Below are positions 47,542 to 58,843 of a stretch of 64,000 bases of DNA, piece after piece. The DNA is from an uncultured Bacteroidota bacterium. GTDB taxonomy: Bacteria > Bacteroidota > Bacteroidia > Chitinophagales > Chitinophagaceae. The translations under genes were made by a program, and so were the position numbers. The notes under the pieces were generated by a model. It was not told where the DNA came from and did not search any database. It saw nothing but the letters and a program-made list of their open reading frames with translations. The stretch is taken from the NCBI GenBank assembly GCA_903874055.1, contig CAIQQR010000122.1, positions 1-64,000 on the forward strand, given 5' to 3'. How positions within the stretch are numbered: the stretch's first letter is position 1; each line of letters starts with the position of its first letter.

Positions 47542-48474
47542 ATGGATCCAATAGTAAGCTTACAGCATTTAAAAAAGTATTACGCAACTCAAAAAGCGGT
47601 GGATGATATCAGTTTTGATATACAAAAAGGCAGCATTTTTGGCCTTTTAGGTCCAAATGGTGCTGGGAAAACTACCCTACTTAGAATGATTACTGGAATT
47701 TTTTATCCAGATGAGGGCAATATTATATTAGATGGCCAACCATTTAATCCAAGTAAGGATATTGCGAAAATTGGGTATATGCCTGAGGAAAGAGGTATGT
47801 ATAAGAAAATGAAAATTGGGGAGCAAGCACTTTACTTGGCTCAATTAAAAGGACTTTCAAAAGCCGATGCTACTGAAAAGATTAAATATTGGTTCAGCAA
47901 ATTGGAGATGGAAACCTGGTGGAATAAAAAGGTGGAGGATTTGAGTAAAGGGATGAGTCAAAAACTTCAATTTGTAATTACTGTATTACACGAACCAAAG
48001 TTGATCATATTAGATGAACCATTTAGTGGCTTAGATCCCGTTAATGCCAATTTAATTAAAGATGAAATATTTGGGCTTGCTAAAAATGGATCTACCATTA
48101 TTTTTAGTACCCACAGGATGGAACAAGTGGAGGAAATTTGCGATCATATTGTATTGGTAAACTTAGGTAAGAAGATTTTAGACGGAACGGTGCAGGAAAT
48201 TAAGCAAAAATATAAGGAAAACATTTTTTCAATTGAGACCGATCAAATTGATTCTATAACTGAAAACCCTATCTTTTCCATTATAAAAAAAGAAGGGCAA
48301 AAAGTATTTGTAAAAATCAATGAAGGGAATAATTCAAATCAAGTACTTGGACATTTGATTAATAATAACAATAGAATTATCGCCTATAATGAAGTGCTCC
48401 CCTCTTTAAATGATATTTTTATTAAGCTTGTTGAAACGACACATGCTACAACAAGAGCTTTTCAAAATTTATAA
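47542..48474 (+). CDS. ABC transporter ATP-binding protein
   Basis: Start at MDPIVSLQHLKKYYATQKAVDDISF; GLLGPNGAGKTTLLRMI; LSKGMSQKLQFV; LIILDEPFSGLDP. Confidence 0.94.
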   Translation: MDPIVSLQHLKKYYATQKAVDDISFDIQKGSIFGLLGPNGAGKTTLLRMITGIFYPDEGNIILDGQPFNPSKDIAKIGYMPEERGMYKKMKIGEQALYLAQLKGLSKADATEKIKYWFSKLEMETWWNKKVEDLSKGMSQKLQFVITVLHEPKLIILDEPFSGLDPVNANLIKDEIFGLAKNGSTIIFSTHRMEQVEEICDHIVLVNLGKKILDGTVQEIKQKYKENIFSIETDQIDSITENPIFSIIKKEGQKVFVKINEGNNSNQVLGHLINNNNRIIAYNEVLPSLNDIFIKLVETTHATTRAFQNL

Positions 48475-48530
48475 CACTTTTCATTTAATGGACTTGAGCC
48501 ATTTTTCCACAACATTTTAATTTAACTTTT

Positions 48531-49871
48531 ATGCATAAAATTTGGTTAATCATACAAAGAGAATACACCACTAGGGTTAAAAATAAACGCTTTTTATTGG
48601 TTACTTTCTTGATGCCTTTATTAATTATAGGGCTCATTTTTGGAAGCGCCTATTTGTCAACTACTGGAACCGAGCATCGTAAAATTGCTGTTATAGATCC
48701 GAATGGTTTTATTAAAACATCTTTGAAAAATACCAATCAAATTGAGTTTTTATTTCCGGAAAATATCGATACCAATAATTATAGTCAAAAGGGATTTACG
48801 GATATTTTAATCTTACCGCAGTTTGAGAAGAACAGCAAGACCGATTATATATTAAGATCCAAAAAATCAATGGGCTTAATGCTTCAAAATAGCATTAGTG
48901 AAAAGATAAATACAGCAATTGAAGATCAAATGTTGCAGGATGCAGGGATCCATCAAAATGTATTGGACTCTATTCATAAAGCATCACAATTTGCTGAGTT
49001 AAAAGCATATGAAGATAAAGGAGAAAATACCAGCAAAGAAAGCAATGCAGGCCTTGCAATGGGCATTGGCTACGCAAGCGGCTTTTTGATTTATATTACC
49101 TTATTTATTTATGGCACAATGGTAATGCGTGGCGTAATGGAAGAAAAAACAAACCGAATTGCGGAAGTTATCATTAGTAGTGTTAAGCCATTTGAATTAA
49201 TGTTGGGTAAAATTATTGGAATTGGTGCAGTTGGATTAACCCAGTTTGCTATGTGGATTATTTTGATAACAAGTTTAACAAGTGTAGGCATGGGATTACT
49301 TCCTGCCGATTTACAACACCAGGTCACTGCCTTACAACAAAATAATGGACAAATGGGTAGTGTAGGAATGGTACAAGCCAGTGAATCTGCCATGCGTATT
49401 TACAATATGCAACATACGATTGCAACCGCCAACTGGCCTTTGATTTTATCTTGTTTTGTATTTTATTTTTTAGGAGGATATTTATTTTATTCCGCTTTAT
49501 TTGCTGCCGTGGGAAGTGTTGTTAATGAAGACCCTCAGGATGCACAAAGCCTTACGTTCCCTATTACCATGCCTATCATTTTTTCTTATTTAATTACCAA
49601 TATGGTTACACAAAATCCAAACACGCCTTTGGCATTTTGGGCAAGTATGATTCCTTTTAGTTCACCCATGGTTATGATGGCGAGAATTGCATATGGTGTT
49701 CCAAGTGCTGTAAGTTATTGGGAATTGGCATTGAGTATGGCCATATTAATTGTTGGATTCTTATTTACTACCTGGTTAAGTGGTAAGATTTACCGTACAG
49801 GTATTTTAATGTATGGTAAGAAAGTAAATTGGAAGACGATGATTAAATGGGCATTTACTAAGCAATCATAA
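48531..49871 (+). CDS. ABC transporter permease (ABC-2 / NatB-like)
   Basis: IIQREYTTRVKNKRFLLVTFLMPLLIIGLIFGSAYL; VMEEKTNRIAEVIISSVKPFELMLGKIIGIGAVGLTQF. Confidence 0.92.
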   Translation: MHKIWLIIQREYTTRVKNKRFLLVTFLMPLLIIGLIFGSAYLSTTGTEHRKIAVIDPNGFIKTSLKNTNQIEFLFPENIDTNNYSQKGFTDILILPQFEKNSKTDYILRSKKSMGLMLQNSISEKINTAIEDQMLQDAGIHQNVLDSIHKASQFAELKAYEDKGENTSKESNAGLAMGIGYASGFLIYITLFIYGTMVMRGVMEEKTNRIAEVIISSVKPFELMLGKIIGIGAVGLTQFAMWIILITSLTSVGMGLLPADLQHQVTALQQNNGQMGSVGMVQASESAMRIYNMQHTIATANWPLILSCFVFYFLGGYLFYSALFAAVGSVVNEDPQDAQSLTFPITMPIIFSYLITNMVTQNPNTPLAFWASMIPFSSPMVMMARIAYGVPSAVSYWELALSMAILIVGFLFTTWLSGKIYRTGILMYGKKVNWKTMIKWAFTKQS

Positions 49872-49872
49872 A

Positions 49873-52800
49873 CTACAAAGCAATCCTAACATTCACGCCT
49901 GCTCTTGTATTCACGATGGGCGGTGAAGATGAAATATATGGGGTGGCTCTTCTTTGATCAAAGAAGAATTTAAGATTAATTTTGCTATTCAAAACATAAT
50001 CAATAGAAGGTTGTAAAGTAATTTCTTTTTGACCTCCTGTCCCGTATGCATTGGTTTGATCTAATCTGCTATTACTATTATATACATCGCGCATAGACAT
50101 ATCAAATCGGAATGTCAAATCATTATTTAGTTTAGCATTATTAAGTCCTGGAATATTAAATGGTAATCTTAACCCCTTTTTCCTCCAACTTGTGCCCACT
50201 ACCCACTCTTTACTATTATTTTCACTTAATTGATAATCCACTAAACTTAAAGAAAGCATCCTGCTTTTTTTATATTCAAATCTTAATGACCATTGATTTA
50301 CGGTGGTAACATTCAACCCAATCAAAGGTTCCATTCTTTCACTAATTGTAACATTCGGAATTAAGAAATAAGGAATATAGTTACCACTAATTGGATCAAG
50401 GAAGGTTGGGGTGCCTCGCTTGGTAATATCATCCACAAAATTCAAAGAACTTGTAAAACTATTCATGGCCAAACTACCATTATAACCATTGGTTAAAGTG
50501 ATATTGGTGAAATATTCAGCAAGTGCGGGTAGTTTAGAAAGTCCACTATACATAATAGTCCAATTTGGTTTTGGAATCATACCTGTAAATGGATTAGATC
50601 GAATGCTGCTATTATTTTCATTGATTAAAGAAACTTTCTTAGGGTCTTGACCAGTATACGCTGCAATGAATGAAGGAATTAACACATCCTGCGCATACCT
50701 TCCATAACCTAATGCATATCCATTGGTGCCAATATTTGTTCCAAGTCTTTGTGAAATAATGGAACGATAGTTTTGGAATGCCTTAAACTGAAGTGAAATT
50801 ACATTAGGATCATGGTTGTCAAAGAACGTATTTAAAGCCATGTAACTAATATTGAATCCTCCTGCAGACAATGGATTTGCATGTGTTCGGATACCATTAT
50901 AATTAAAGCTAGTATCCTTATATAATTCAGAGTATTCTTTTGAGAATGTTTTATTTAAATTAATATCAATCATTAAAGACTTAATAGGCTCAAGCGTAAG
51001 TCTTGCACTTAATTTTTGATCAAAGGTTTGTCTAAACACCATATTGAATGCTGGATCTCTTGTTAAAAATCCTTTTTTCTCTTGTGTATTCAACCATGCA
51101 GTATCGGGCTGTTTTCCAAACATGTAATCTATGTTTGGTGATAATCCAGTAAATGTTTTATCTAAAAATTGTACCCCCGACATATATCCTGGCAACCTAC
51201 TATTAAAGTTTTCGCCATAATCAACATTCGCTGCTTGCATCATTGTTAAGAATTTTGCAAACGGCTTCACAATGGATGGCACTTCAATAGGTTCATTTGA
51301 TTTTAATAGTCTTTGCGCAATTCGCTCTTGTCTTCTTGCTAATTTCCAAGCTTTGTATGCACTATCTCTCGACTTTCCTATTTTACCAGCCAACGCTTCC
51401 TCTTTTGTCATTAATACTTTTGTAGCCAATGGATTTGTAAAACTTGTTCGTCCTGTATTATAATTATTGTTAAGCGCAGCGCTTAGATATTTTGATTTGC
51501 GGTACAAACTAGCAAAGTTAAATTGACCGGATATTTGTTGAGACATGGTGTTCTCAATCGTATTGCCTAATGACTGTGCCAATCTACTTGCGCCAATCCA
51601 GTTGTAATTTGTTGAAAAATTATACGTTGAATTAATCCAATTGGTAATTGGAAATTTATTTGTAGGAAGATCATAACGCATTGTCAATCTTTGATTATAC
51701 AATGTGTTTCTTCCACCACCAAATAACATTCTTGTAATGGAATCCTGCTTGGCCTGGGTATTAATAGGTCCGTCTGGCTCATCAATACGTGAATTCATAG
51801 TGGCATTAAAATCCATATTTAATGATCTGGTAATTGGCCACCTCATATTAAACAACCTTACCATCGTAAAGTATTTATTATAAGTAGTTTCTACTTTTTC
51901 GGTAGTACCATCATAGGAACTCACTACCCTTGGCGTAAACTCCCCGTATTGTCTATCCAATACCGTTCGGAAACTTAACAAAGTTGGCGCGGGGTTTATA
52001 TTAATTTCTTTTGCCCAAGTCAACCATGGGGAAGCATTTTTTAAAATTTTCTTAAATGGCTCAATTGGCTTTGCGTTTCTATTATAAGTATATCCAATAG
52101 CGCCTCTTTGTTTAACCATTTTATTTTCAGCAATCAAAGGACTTGTCTGCGTCAATTGAGAATAAGAATAACTAAAATCTAAATTACTAATGCTAAATAA
52201 GGTAGGTGTACCAGAGGGCAAGAACCGAACGTTGGTAAAATTTAAAGTTTTTATAGTAGTTTGATCTGCAGATGCATTGATCACTGAATCCTTTTTTGCT
52301 CCTGATAATGTATTTATTTTATCTTGATAAAGAATATCCTTATCAAAAGGATCATACATTGGCGTCTCTACCGACTTATTAATACTTGCAAATACAGGCA
52401 AAGAAAGCTTAACTTGTTTTGGCAATAATTTACCTGCATCAATATTAGTTGCAATATCAATTTGAGATAAGCCAGTTTTAGCTCTTTGGTTCATGTTTTG
52501 TTCTATCGTACCAAATCCGGCAGTACGATTACTAGCAGATATAGCCAAGGTTCCTAAGTCGGCCATCACTAAATCCATTCTTCCTATTGCCGCCCATGAT
52601 CCACGCTCATCTAAATCAGATAAACGCAATTCATTAATCCACATTTCGGCATCCATTTGTTGTTGCGTAGAAGTGTTTTCAAAAGCAATCATCATACCCC
52701 TTATCTCTCCTAGATTTGGATTACCCATCACTGAATATGTTTGTTCATTATTTGGATATGTACTGCTTTGTTTTTTTGAAAATTTTGAAGTGTAAGAATA

Positions 52801-55800
52801 ATGTTGTTTATCTCTCTCTAGTTTCAAATTGACCAAGTCAATCAAATTTAAATTCAATTCATTTTGTGCTGGCCATACTAAATTAGCTTCTGCATTTGCA
52901 TATGCTTTTTGCTGGGTGGTGGTTAATGGAATTCGAATTTCATAAAAGTTATTTTGAAAATCTTGACCCATTCTTATTACTGCGGTAATCACCCCGTTCT
53001 CGGTTTGTGAAAGGTTATTTTTATTCTCAGCATGTAAGAACATAGATAGTTTACCATACCTACGAATATCTACATTCATAGTTTTAAATACCCCTCTAGG
53101 TGTTTTTCCTTTTTCTAAATTATGAATTTGCACACTTAATGCTTGTTCATTTTGTAATAGGTTCACTCCATTATTGCTAAGCAATTGAACCCGCTCAATC
53201 CCAGGAGGAATCACATAATTGACAGGAGTTCTACTTCCGTTTTCCTCAATACTTACCGCCAAAGTATTTACAGATGAATTATTAGTAGCAGATAATGGTG
53301 TATAATTACCCGAACTATCTACTTCATAATTATATTGTCTCCACTGATTACGCACCAAACTAAATTTAGCAAAACGAAGTGTGATAGAATCTTCAAATCC
53401 AGTTAAATACATTCTTAAAAAACGAATGGATTTAAAATCTTTAATGCCACCCACCGAATCGGAATAAGATTTAATAGGTACTCTAAATAAATACCAATTT
53501 TCTACACTCTTTGTTCCATCGGCCAATGTAACATTTACCGTTTTAGTATCCGTAACATATTTTGTTGCACCTACTCCCATGCTATTTTTTTGCATAGGAA
53601 TTTCGTATTCAAAATAGGACTCGGTTTCATTTAAAGTATTGTCTCTATTTAAATCTTCATTATCTGGCAACATGGTGGATGCACTACTAAATTGACTTGT
53701 TCCAGCAATTGCAGAATTACCCTGAGGATTATTAAAGTATTTATATCTACCTAAAATACCAACACTACCAGCATCATATTGCGCATCTCTATACCATACA
53801 TAGTTATCTGCAGAAGGATCTTTAATAAATTGTTGTGCAACGACTGGACTTGTAATTTGACTAATTACGTCGGCACGTTTTATGCGTTCTTCTTCATCAT
53901 TCATACCATCAAATCCAACATCCTGGTACTTTCTATCTTCGGCATTATTACTAAATGCATTAGTTACCTGAATTGGATTAATAGGAACCTTTCCCCAAAC
54001 AGAACTATCAATTTGAGCAGGGATGGTTGGAGTAGGCATTCCATTTTCATAAAAACGTCGGCCATCTTTTAATATGTCCTCACTCACATTACCTAAATTC
54101 AACACTAAACTACCTTTTGATGCCGGTGATTTAATAAAAGGATCCTGTACCCAAAATTCTACATATTCAATAATACTTGATTCAAAATCGGTTTGATCTA
54201 ATGAGCGCATAATACCACCCCACTTATCTTTTGGACTTTTAAATTTACCCGTGCCATCTAAATCTTTATAGTTGTAGTTATAAGGACCTCTGTCTTTTGG
54301 ATAATAGGTTAAGTCAAAAGTGGGTAGCTGAACATCCGTAATATTAGTTGTTTTATTGGGGAACAATTCATTAGTGAATACCTGTCTAACTCTTGGATCA
54401 CTAATTAAAGCAGGGTTTGCACTCAAAGGATTATTAGGACTATTACGATCTTGTAAAGTTGGCTCAATAGTGTACCAAGAAATTCTTGCTCTGTTTTTAT
54501 TATAATCAATGCTCTCTGCTAAATTACTTTCTGGAAATTTATTAAGCCTAGTAACAGGTGTGGAGGCAAGTGCCCAAGCTGTAAAAGGAAAGCGTAAATC
54601 AATATCTGTACGGGTTGCTTCAAAGTCATCTAAATATACTAAGCCACTTGCTCCTTTTCCTATTTGTTGCGCATGACCTGGTTGCAAATAAGCTGCTTCG
54701 CCATTAGCGGTGATATAGGACTTGGCATTTGTTTTATAAAAAGGAAGTTTATTGATTAATCTAGTAACAGCAGGCAATTCCGATTTATAATTAAAATCAA
54801 ATCCATACATCGCATTTTTAATTGGATCAGAACCAAAATTTGTTTTAGTGAAAAACGGACGCTCACTTAATCTTTGTGTGGAGAATCCAAAATTAAAATT
54901 CTTGCTTGCCATATAATCCACACGTAATGCTCTAAATCCTCTTTCTTGAAAACCAAATCCTAAATTGTTTTCAAAAGAAACATTCACTGGAATATTTGAA
55001 CTTAAAATTCCAGGGTTAATAATGCGCACCGTACCTGAACCATAATCAACGATATAATCTACCCCCTCTTTTAAAATTTGACCTCCTGCTCTTACGCTCA
55101 CAGAACCCGGAGGAACGTTAAATGCATTTAAACTTATTTCGGCACCACCACTGCTTCCTTTCACTTGACCTTCCATTACAAAACGATCCAAGTTGGTATA
55201 GGTTTGTGCCTCAGATTTTATTTTACGATATAATTGTGGGAATACATATTTATTGGCAATATTCGTATCCAAACCTTTGAAAGCGATGTTTTTTAAATCT
55301 TCTCCAAATGGCTCCAACAATGGAAAAACTATGCGGCCCATTTTTGACAAAACAGTATATCCTTCCACATAGTCAAACATACCATCGGGTTGTGGGTCGT
55401 TGTGGTTATTTAATCTATCTAACTGTAAAATTTTAATCAATGATTTGCCATCCATTGCTGCATTGGTAACAGGCAAATATCTTTTTAAACCGGCACCTGG
55501 CGCTTCATACAATACATTCAATTGAAAATCCTGTTGTTGAATGGAACCAAATAAATCTAAAGAATAAACGTTCTTCATCATTAAATCCCAAATAGGCAAA
55601 TCAGTTCTTTGTGTTGTTGCTTTCAATAATTTTAAGAACATAATTTGTTGCACACCATTCGTTGGATTCAATGCAACATTATCCGAAAATTCTCCCACTT
55701 GAAATACCTTACCATTATAAGTATATTGAAAAGCAACACCTAAAACCTCATCGGGTTGCAAAGGAATATTTAAGGATAAGAATCCAATTTGTGGATTGAA

Positions 55801-57126
55801 AAAATATTCATTCTCCGTTAATTTTCTTGCAAATGTGCGTTCATAATCCTCTGCTGATCTTAACCCATTCATTGCTAATATGGAAGCAATGCCCGAAGGA
55901 TTTCTTGCACCTGCATTATTTGCCAAAGTGGAATATAAATTATTGGCGCTATTGTCTGGATAAGGATTAGCCGAACTCTGCCATTTTGAATTATGCGGCG
56001 CAGGTTCTCCTAAATCTGCAAGTCCCACAACATCTCTTGCATTGGTGGTTTGACCATTTCTATTAGTAACCCAAACTTCAATTCGCTTTACTTGCACTTG
56101 TGAATTAACCAAGGGCAGTGATGCCATGGCTTTATTATAATTATTTCTAAAATATTGCGCTAATAAAAAGTGCCTATTTTCTTCGTAATCGTCTAACCGT
56201 TTTTGAAATTTTTGAGTAGAAGCGCCGCCTTGCAAATTCATGGATTGTCTTTGCGACTTTTGATTGGCAATGGCAGCAGTCACAAAAAGTTTTCCAAATT
56301 GCAATTGCGTTTTAATACCAAATAAATTTTGCGTACTTGGGATCAAAGCACTTCTTGAAATATAATTGATATTACCTGCTTCGATACTTTTTATGATTTC
56401 ATCTTTTTTCCCTTTATAATTTAGTTTGATTTGATTATCAAAACCCAAGTTAGAAAGTGTATTGAAATTTACTGGAAACTTTAATTTATCACCAATGCTT
56501 GCATTCATACTAAAATTAGTACTTGCGTCAAAATCAAAACCTCCATTGGAACGCGCGCGTTCGGGTAATGTAGGATTCATTACGGTTTGTCCCTGATAGC
56601 CCGCTTTAATATTAATTTCTCCAACAGGTTTAAAATCCAATTGCAAATCAGAACCCGTTTTACCAAATAAACGGTCAAAATAACTATCAAAAACCTTTGC
56701 TTTAGGTCTGCTAATTTTTCTGTTTAGCACCCCCAATGAATTTGATCTTTGTAAAAAATAAGCTTTTTCGTCTTTGTCTGATTTCAATTTCCAAAAATCA
56801 TTAAAGCTAAAACTTGATGGCACTTTAACCAATCTGCCATTGATAAATTCACGAACATAATACTGTTTCGTTGCAGGATCATACTCTACATTCTTTTTTA
56901 TGAAACTAGTATCTCTTAAATCGAATGGATTATTACTTTGCTGTGTAAGAAAATCTCCCCTTCTATCTTTTATTGGATAATGCAAAGAATCCTTAGTAAT
57001 TGTTTTTAGAGAAGTATCCGCCTTTGTTCTTGTTTGCGCAGTAGTTATTTGGCTCAAAAAGAGCAATAACATTGTATAACAAATGAGTAGACGAGATTTC
57101 AATGAAAATGAATTACTGATTAACAA
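49873..57126 (-). CDS. sprA: Cell surface protein SprA (type IX secretion translocon)
   Basis: 2417 aa, next to ruvA; YYVREFINGRLVKVPSSFSFNDFWK, FKPVGEINIKAGYQGQTVMNPTLPERARSNGGFDFD, GLVYLDDFEATRTDIDLRFPFTAWALASTP. Confidence 0.93.
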   Translation of the reverse strand: MLISNSFSLKSRLLICYTMLLLFLSQITTAQTRTKADTSLKTITKDSLHYPIKDRRGDFLTQQSNNPFDLRDTSFIKKNVEYDPATKQYYVREFINGRLVKVPSSFSFNDFWKLKSDKDEKAYFLQRSNSLGVLNRKISRPKAKVFDSYFDRLFGKTGSDLQLDFKPVGEINIKAGYQGQTVMNPTLPERARSNGGFDFDASTNFSMNASIGDKLKFPVNFNTLSNLGFDNQIKLNYKGKKDEIIKSIEAGNINYISRSALIPSTQNLFGIKTQLQFGKLFVTAAIANQKSQRQSMNLQGGASTQKFQKRLDDYEENRHFLLAQYFRNNYNKAMASLPLVNSQVQVKRIEVWVTNRNGQTTNARDVVGLADLGEPAPHNSKWQSSANPYPDNSANNLYSTLANNAGARNPSGIASILAMNGLRSAEDYERTFARKLTENEYFFNPQIGFLSLNIPLQPDEVLGVAFQYTYNGKVFQVGEFSDNVALNPTNGVQQIMFLKLLKATTQRTDLPIWDLMMKNVYSLDLFGSIQQQDFQLNVLYEAPGAGLKRYLPVTNAAMDGKSLIKILQLDRLNNHNDPQPDGMFDYVEGYTVLSKMGRIVFPLLEPFGEDLKNIAFKGLDTNIANKYVFPQLYRKIKSEAQTYTNLDRFVMEGQVKGSSGGAEISLNAFNVPPGSVSVRAGGQILKEGVDYIVDYGSGTVRIINPGILSSNIPVNVSFENNLGFGFQERGFRALRVDYMASKNFNFGFSTQRLSERPFFTKTNFGSDPIKNAMYGFDFNYKSELPAVTRLINKLPFYKTNAKSYITANGEAAYLQPGHAQQIGKGASGLVYLDDFEATRTDIDLRFPFTAWALASTPVTRLNKFPESNLAESIDYNKNRARISWYTIEPTLQDRNSPNNPLSANPALISDPRVRQVFTNELFPNKTTNITDVQLPTFDLTYYPKDRGPYNYNYKDLDGTGKFKSPKDKWGGIMRSLDQTDFESSIIEYVEFWVQDPFIKSPASKGSLVLNLGNVSEDILKDGRRFYENGMPTPTIPAQIDSSVWGKVPINPIQVTNAFSNNAEDRKYQDVGFDGMNDEEERIKRADVISQITSPVVAQQFIKDPSADNYVWYRDAQYDAGSVGILGRYKYFNNPQGNSAIAGTSQFSSASTMLPDNEDLNRDNTLNETESYFEYEIPMQKNSMGVGATKYVTDTKTVNVTLADGTKSVENWYLFRVPIKSYSDSVGGIKDFKSIRFLRMYLTGFEDSITLRFAKFSLVRNQWRQYNYEVDSSGNYTPLSATNNSSVNTLAVSIEENGSRTPVNYVIPPGIERVQLLSNNGVNLLQNEQALSVQIHNLEKGKTPRGVFKTMNVDIRRYGKLSMFLHAENKNNLSQTENGVITAVIRMGQDFQNNFYEIRIPLTTTQQKAYANAEANLVWPAQNELNLNLIDLVNLKLERDKQHYSYTSKFSKKQSSTYPNNEQTYSVMGNPNLGEIRGMMIAFENTSTQQQMDAEMWINELRLSDLDERGSWAAIGRMDLVMADLGTLAISASNRTAGFGTIEQNMNQRAKTGLSQIDIATNIDAGKLLPKQVKLSLPVFASINKSVETPMYDPFDKDILYQDKINTLSGAKKDSVINASADQTTIKTLNFTNVRFLPSGTPTLFSISNLDFSYSYSQLTQTSPLIAENKMVKQRGAIGYTYNRNAKPIEPFKKILKNASPWLTWAKEININPAPTLLSFRTVLDRQYGEFTPRVVSSYDGTTEKVETTYNKYFTMVRLFNMRWPITRSLNMDFNATMNSRIDEPDGPINTQAKQDSITRMLFGGGRNTLYNQRLTMRYDLPTNKFPITNWINSTYNFSTNYNWIGASRLAQSLGNTIENTMSQQISGQFNFASLYRKSKYLSAALNNNYNTGRTSFTNPLATKVLMTKEEALAGKIGKSRDSAYKAWKLARRQERIAQRLLKSNEPIEVPSIVKPFAKFLTMMQAANVDYGENFNSRLPGYMSGVQFLDKTFTGLSPNIDYMFGKQPDTAWLNTQEKKGFLTRDPAFNMVFRQTFDQKLSARLTLEPIKSLMIDINLNKTFSKEYSELYKDTSFNYNGIRTHANPLSAGGFNISYMALNTFFDNHDPNVISLQFKAFQNYRSIISQRLGTNIGTNGYALGYGRYAQDVLIPSFIAAYTGQDPKKVSLINENNSSIRSNPFTGMIPKPNWTIMYSGLSKLPALAEYFTNITLTNGYNGSLAMNSFTSSLNFVDDITKRGTPTFLDPISGNYIPYFLIPNVTISERMEPLIGLNVTTVNQWSLRFEYKKSRMLSLSLVDYQLSENNSKEWVVGTSWRKKGLRLPFNIPGLNNAKLNNDLTFRFDMSMRDVYNSNSRLDQTNAYGTGGQKEITLQPSIDYVLNSKINLKFFFDQRRATPYISSSPPIVNTRAGVNVRIAL

Positions 57127-57713
57127 TTCTTAAGTGCCATTTTAATGAGCAACTCTAAACTTAAATTTGCACCTTCGGATTTTATGGTTTTATCAACTGC
57201 TTTTTCCGCTATTGCTTTTTGTATACCTAAAGCAATTAATGCTTGAATGGCATCCTGATGTGGATTTTCTTGCACAACTGCAAATCCACCCAAAGGATTA
57301 TTATGCATTGTAATTTTGGAAAGTTTATCTTTTAATTCCAACACTAATCTTTCAGCAGATTTTTTACCAATTCCTTTGATGGCTTCTAACTGTCTAGCAT
57401 CCCCATGAACAATTGCACGTACAATTTCTTCGGGCTGCATGCCAGACAACATCATTCTTGCGGTACTCGCCCCAACTCCAGAAACACTAATCAAGTGTAA
57501 AAACAATTCTTTTTCTTGCAGTTCATGAAAACCAAAAAGCACTTGTGCATTTTCGGTAATATGCAAATAAGTGTGCAACTGACCTTGCTCTTTTTTGGAG
57601 ATGGCCTCATAGGTATGTAAACTGATATTTACTTCATATCCCACACCTCCCACATCAACTATTAATTTAGCGGGGGTAACTTGTACAAAATTGCCTCTTA
57701 AAAATGCGATCAT
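57120..57713 (-). CDS. ruvA: Holliday junction branch migration protein RuvA
   Basis: MIAFLRGNFVQVTPAKLIVDVGGVGYEVNIS; ISVSGVGASTARMMLSGM; IKGIGKKSAERLVLELKDK. Confidence 0.96.
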   Translation of the reverse strand: MIAFLRGNFVQVTPAKLIVDVGGVGYEVNISLHTYEAISKKEQGQLHTYLHITENAQVLFGFHELQEKELFLHLISVSGVGASTARMMLSGMQPEEIVRAIVHGDARQLEAIKGIGKKSAERLVLELKDKLSKITMHNNPLGGFAVVQENPHQDAIQALIALGIQKAIAEKAVDKTIKSEGANLSLELLIKMALKNC

Positions 57714-57812
57714 AAGTATTCAAAAATAACGCATAAGTCATGAAAAATGGACTTTTAGACCCAATCTTAGCCAAAATTTAAGATATTTGTAGGCCAAACT
57801 AATAATGCAAAT

Positions 57813-58805
57813 ATGTCACATATAGTTAAAGCAGCAATTACAGCAGTTGGAGGTTATGTACCTGAAACAAAATTGACCAATTTTGATCTTGAAAAAATGG
57901 TAGATACCAACGATGAGTGGATACGAACTAGAACGGGAATTTCAGAAAGAAGAATTTTAAGAGAACCGGGTAAAGCAAGCTCGGATATGGCAGTGAAAGC
58001 CGTAGAAGAAATTCTACGCAAAAAAAAGCTAGACCCTTTAGAAATTGATTGTATTATTTGTGCAACAGTTACCCCAGATATGGTGTTTCCTGCAACTGCA
58101 AATATTATAGGTGATAAAATTGGCGCAAAGAATGCATTTGGATTTGATTTAGGTGCTGCATGTAGTGGATTTCTTTTTGCATTAAACACAGGTGCTTCAT
58201 TTATTGAAGGAGGCAGGTATAAAAAAGTATTGGTAATTGGAGTGGATAAAATGAGTTCTATCATTGACTACACCGATAGAGCTACCTGTATTATTTTTGG
58301 AGACGGTGCTGGCGCCGTTTTGCTTGAACCAAGTGAAGATGAAAATGGTTTTCAAGATGCAATATTAAAAAGTGATGGAAGTGGTAGAGATTACTTACAT
58401 ATAAAAGCGGGTGGCAGTTTAAAACCAGCAAGTGTTGAAACCGTTATGGCAAAAGAGCATTATGCATTTCAGGATGGACAACCCGTTTTTAAATTTGCGG
58501 TGAAAGGTATGGCAGATGTGACTGCCGAATTGTTAGAAAAAAATAATTTAACAGGTGATGATATTACTTGGTTAGTTCCACATCAAGCGAATTTAAGAAT
58601 CATTGATGCCACTGCAAATCGTGCTGGTATACCTAAAGAGAAAGTAATGATCAATATTCAAAAGTACGGAAACACAACAGCAGCAACCATTCCATTATGT
58701 TTGTGGGAATGGGAATCTCAACTAAAAAAAGGAGATAATTTAATTTTAGCAGCTTTTGGTGGTGGATTTACCTGGGGTGCAGCATGGATTAAATGGGCTT
58801 ACTAA
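57813..58805 (+). CDS. fabH: 3-oxoacyl-ACP synthase III
   Basis: [58 protein letters not shown]. Confidence 0.96.
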   Translation: MSHIVKAAITAVGGYVPETKLTNFDLEKMVDTNDEWIRTRTGISERRILREPGKASSDMAVKAVEEILRKKKLDPLEIDCIICATVTPDMVFPATANIIGDKIGAKNAFGFDLGAACSGFLFALNTGASFIEGGRYKKVLVIGVDKMSSIIDYTDRATCIIFGDGAGAVLLEPSEDENGFQDAILKSDGSGRDYLHIKAGGSLKPASVETVMAKEHYAFQDGQPVFKFAVKGMADVTAELLEKNNLTGDDITWLVPHQANLRIIDATANRAGIPKEKVMINIQKYGNTTAATIPLCLWEWESQLKKGDNLILAAFGGGFTWGAAWIKWAY

Positions 58806-58843
58806 ATAAATGTCATACATTACAATTAAACAAATAAGGAATT

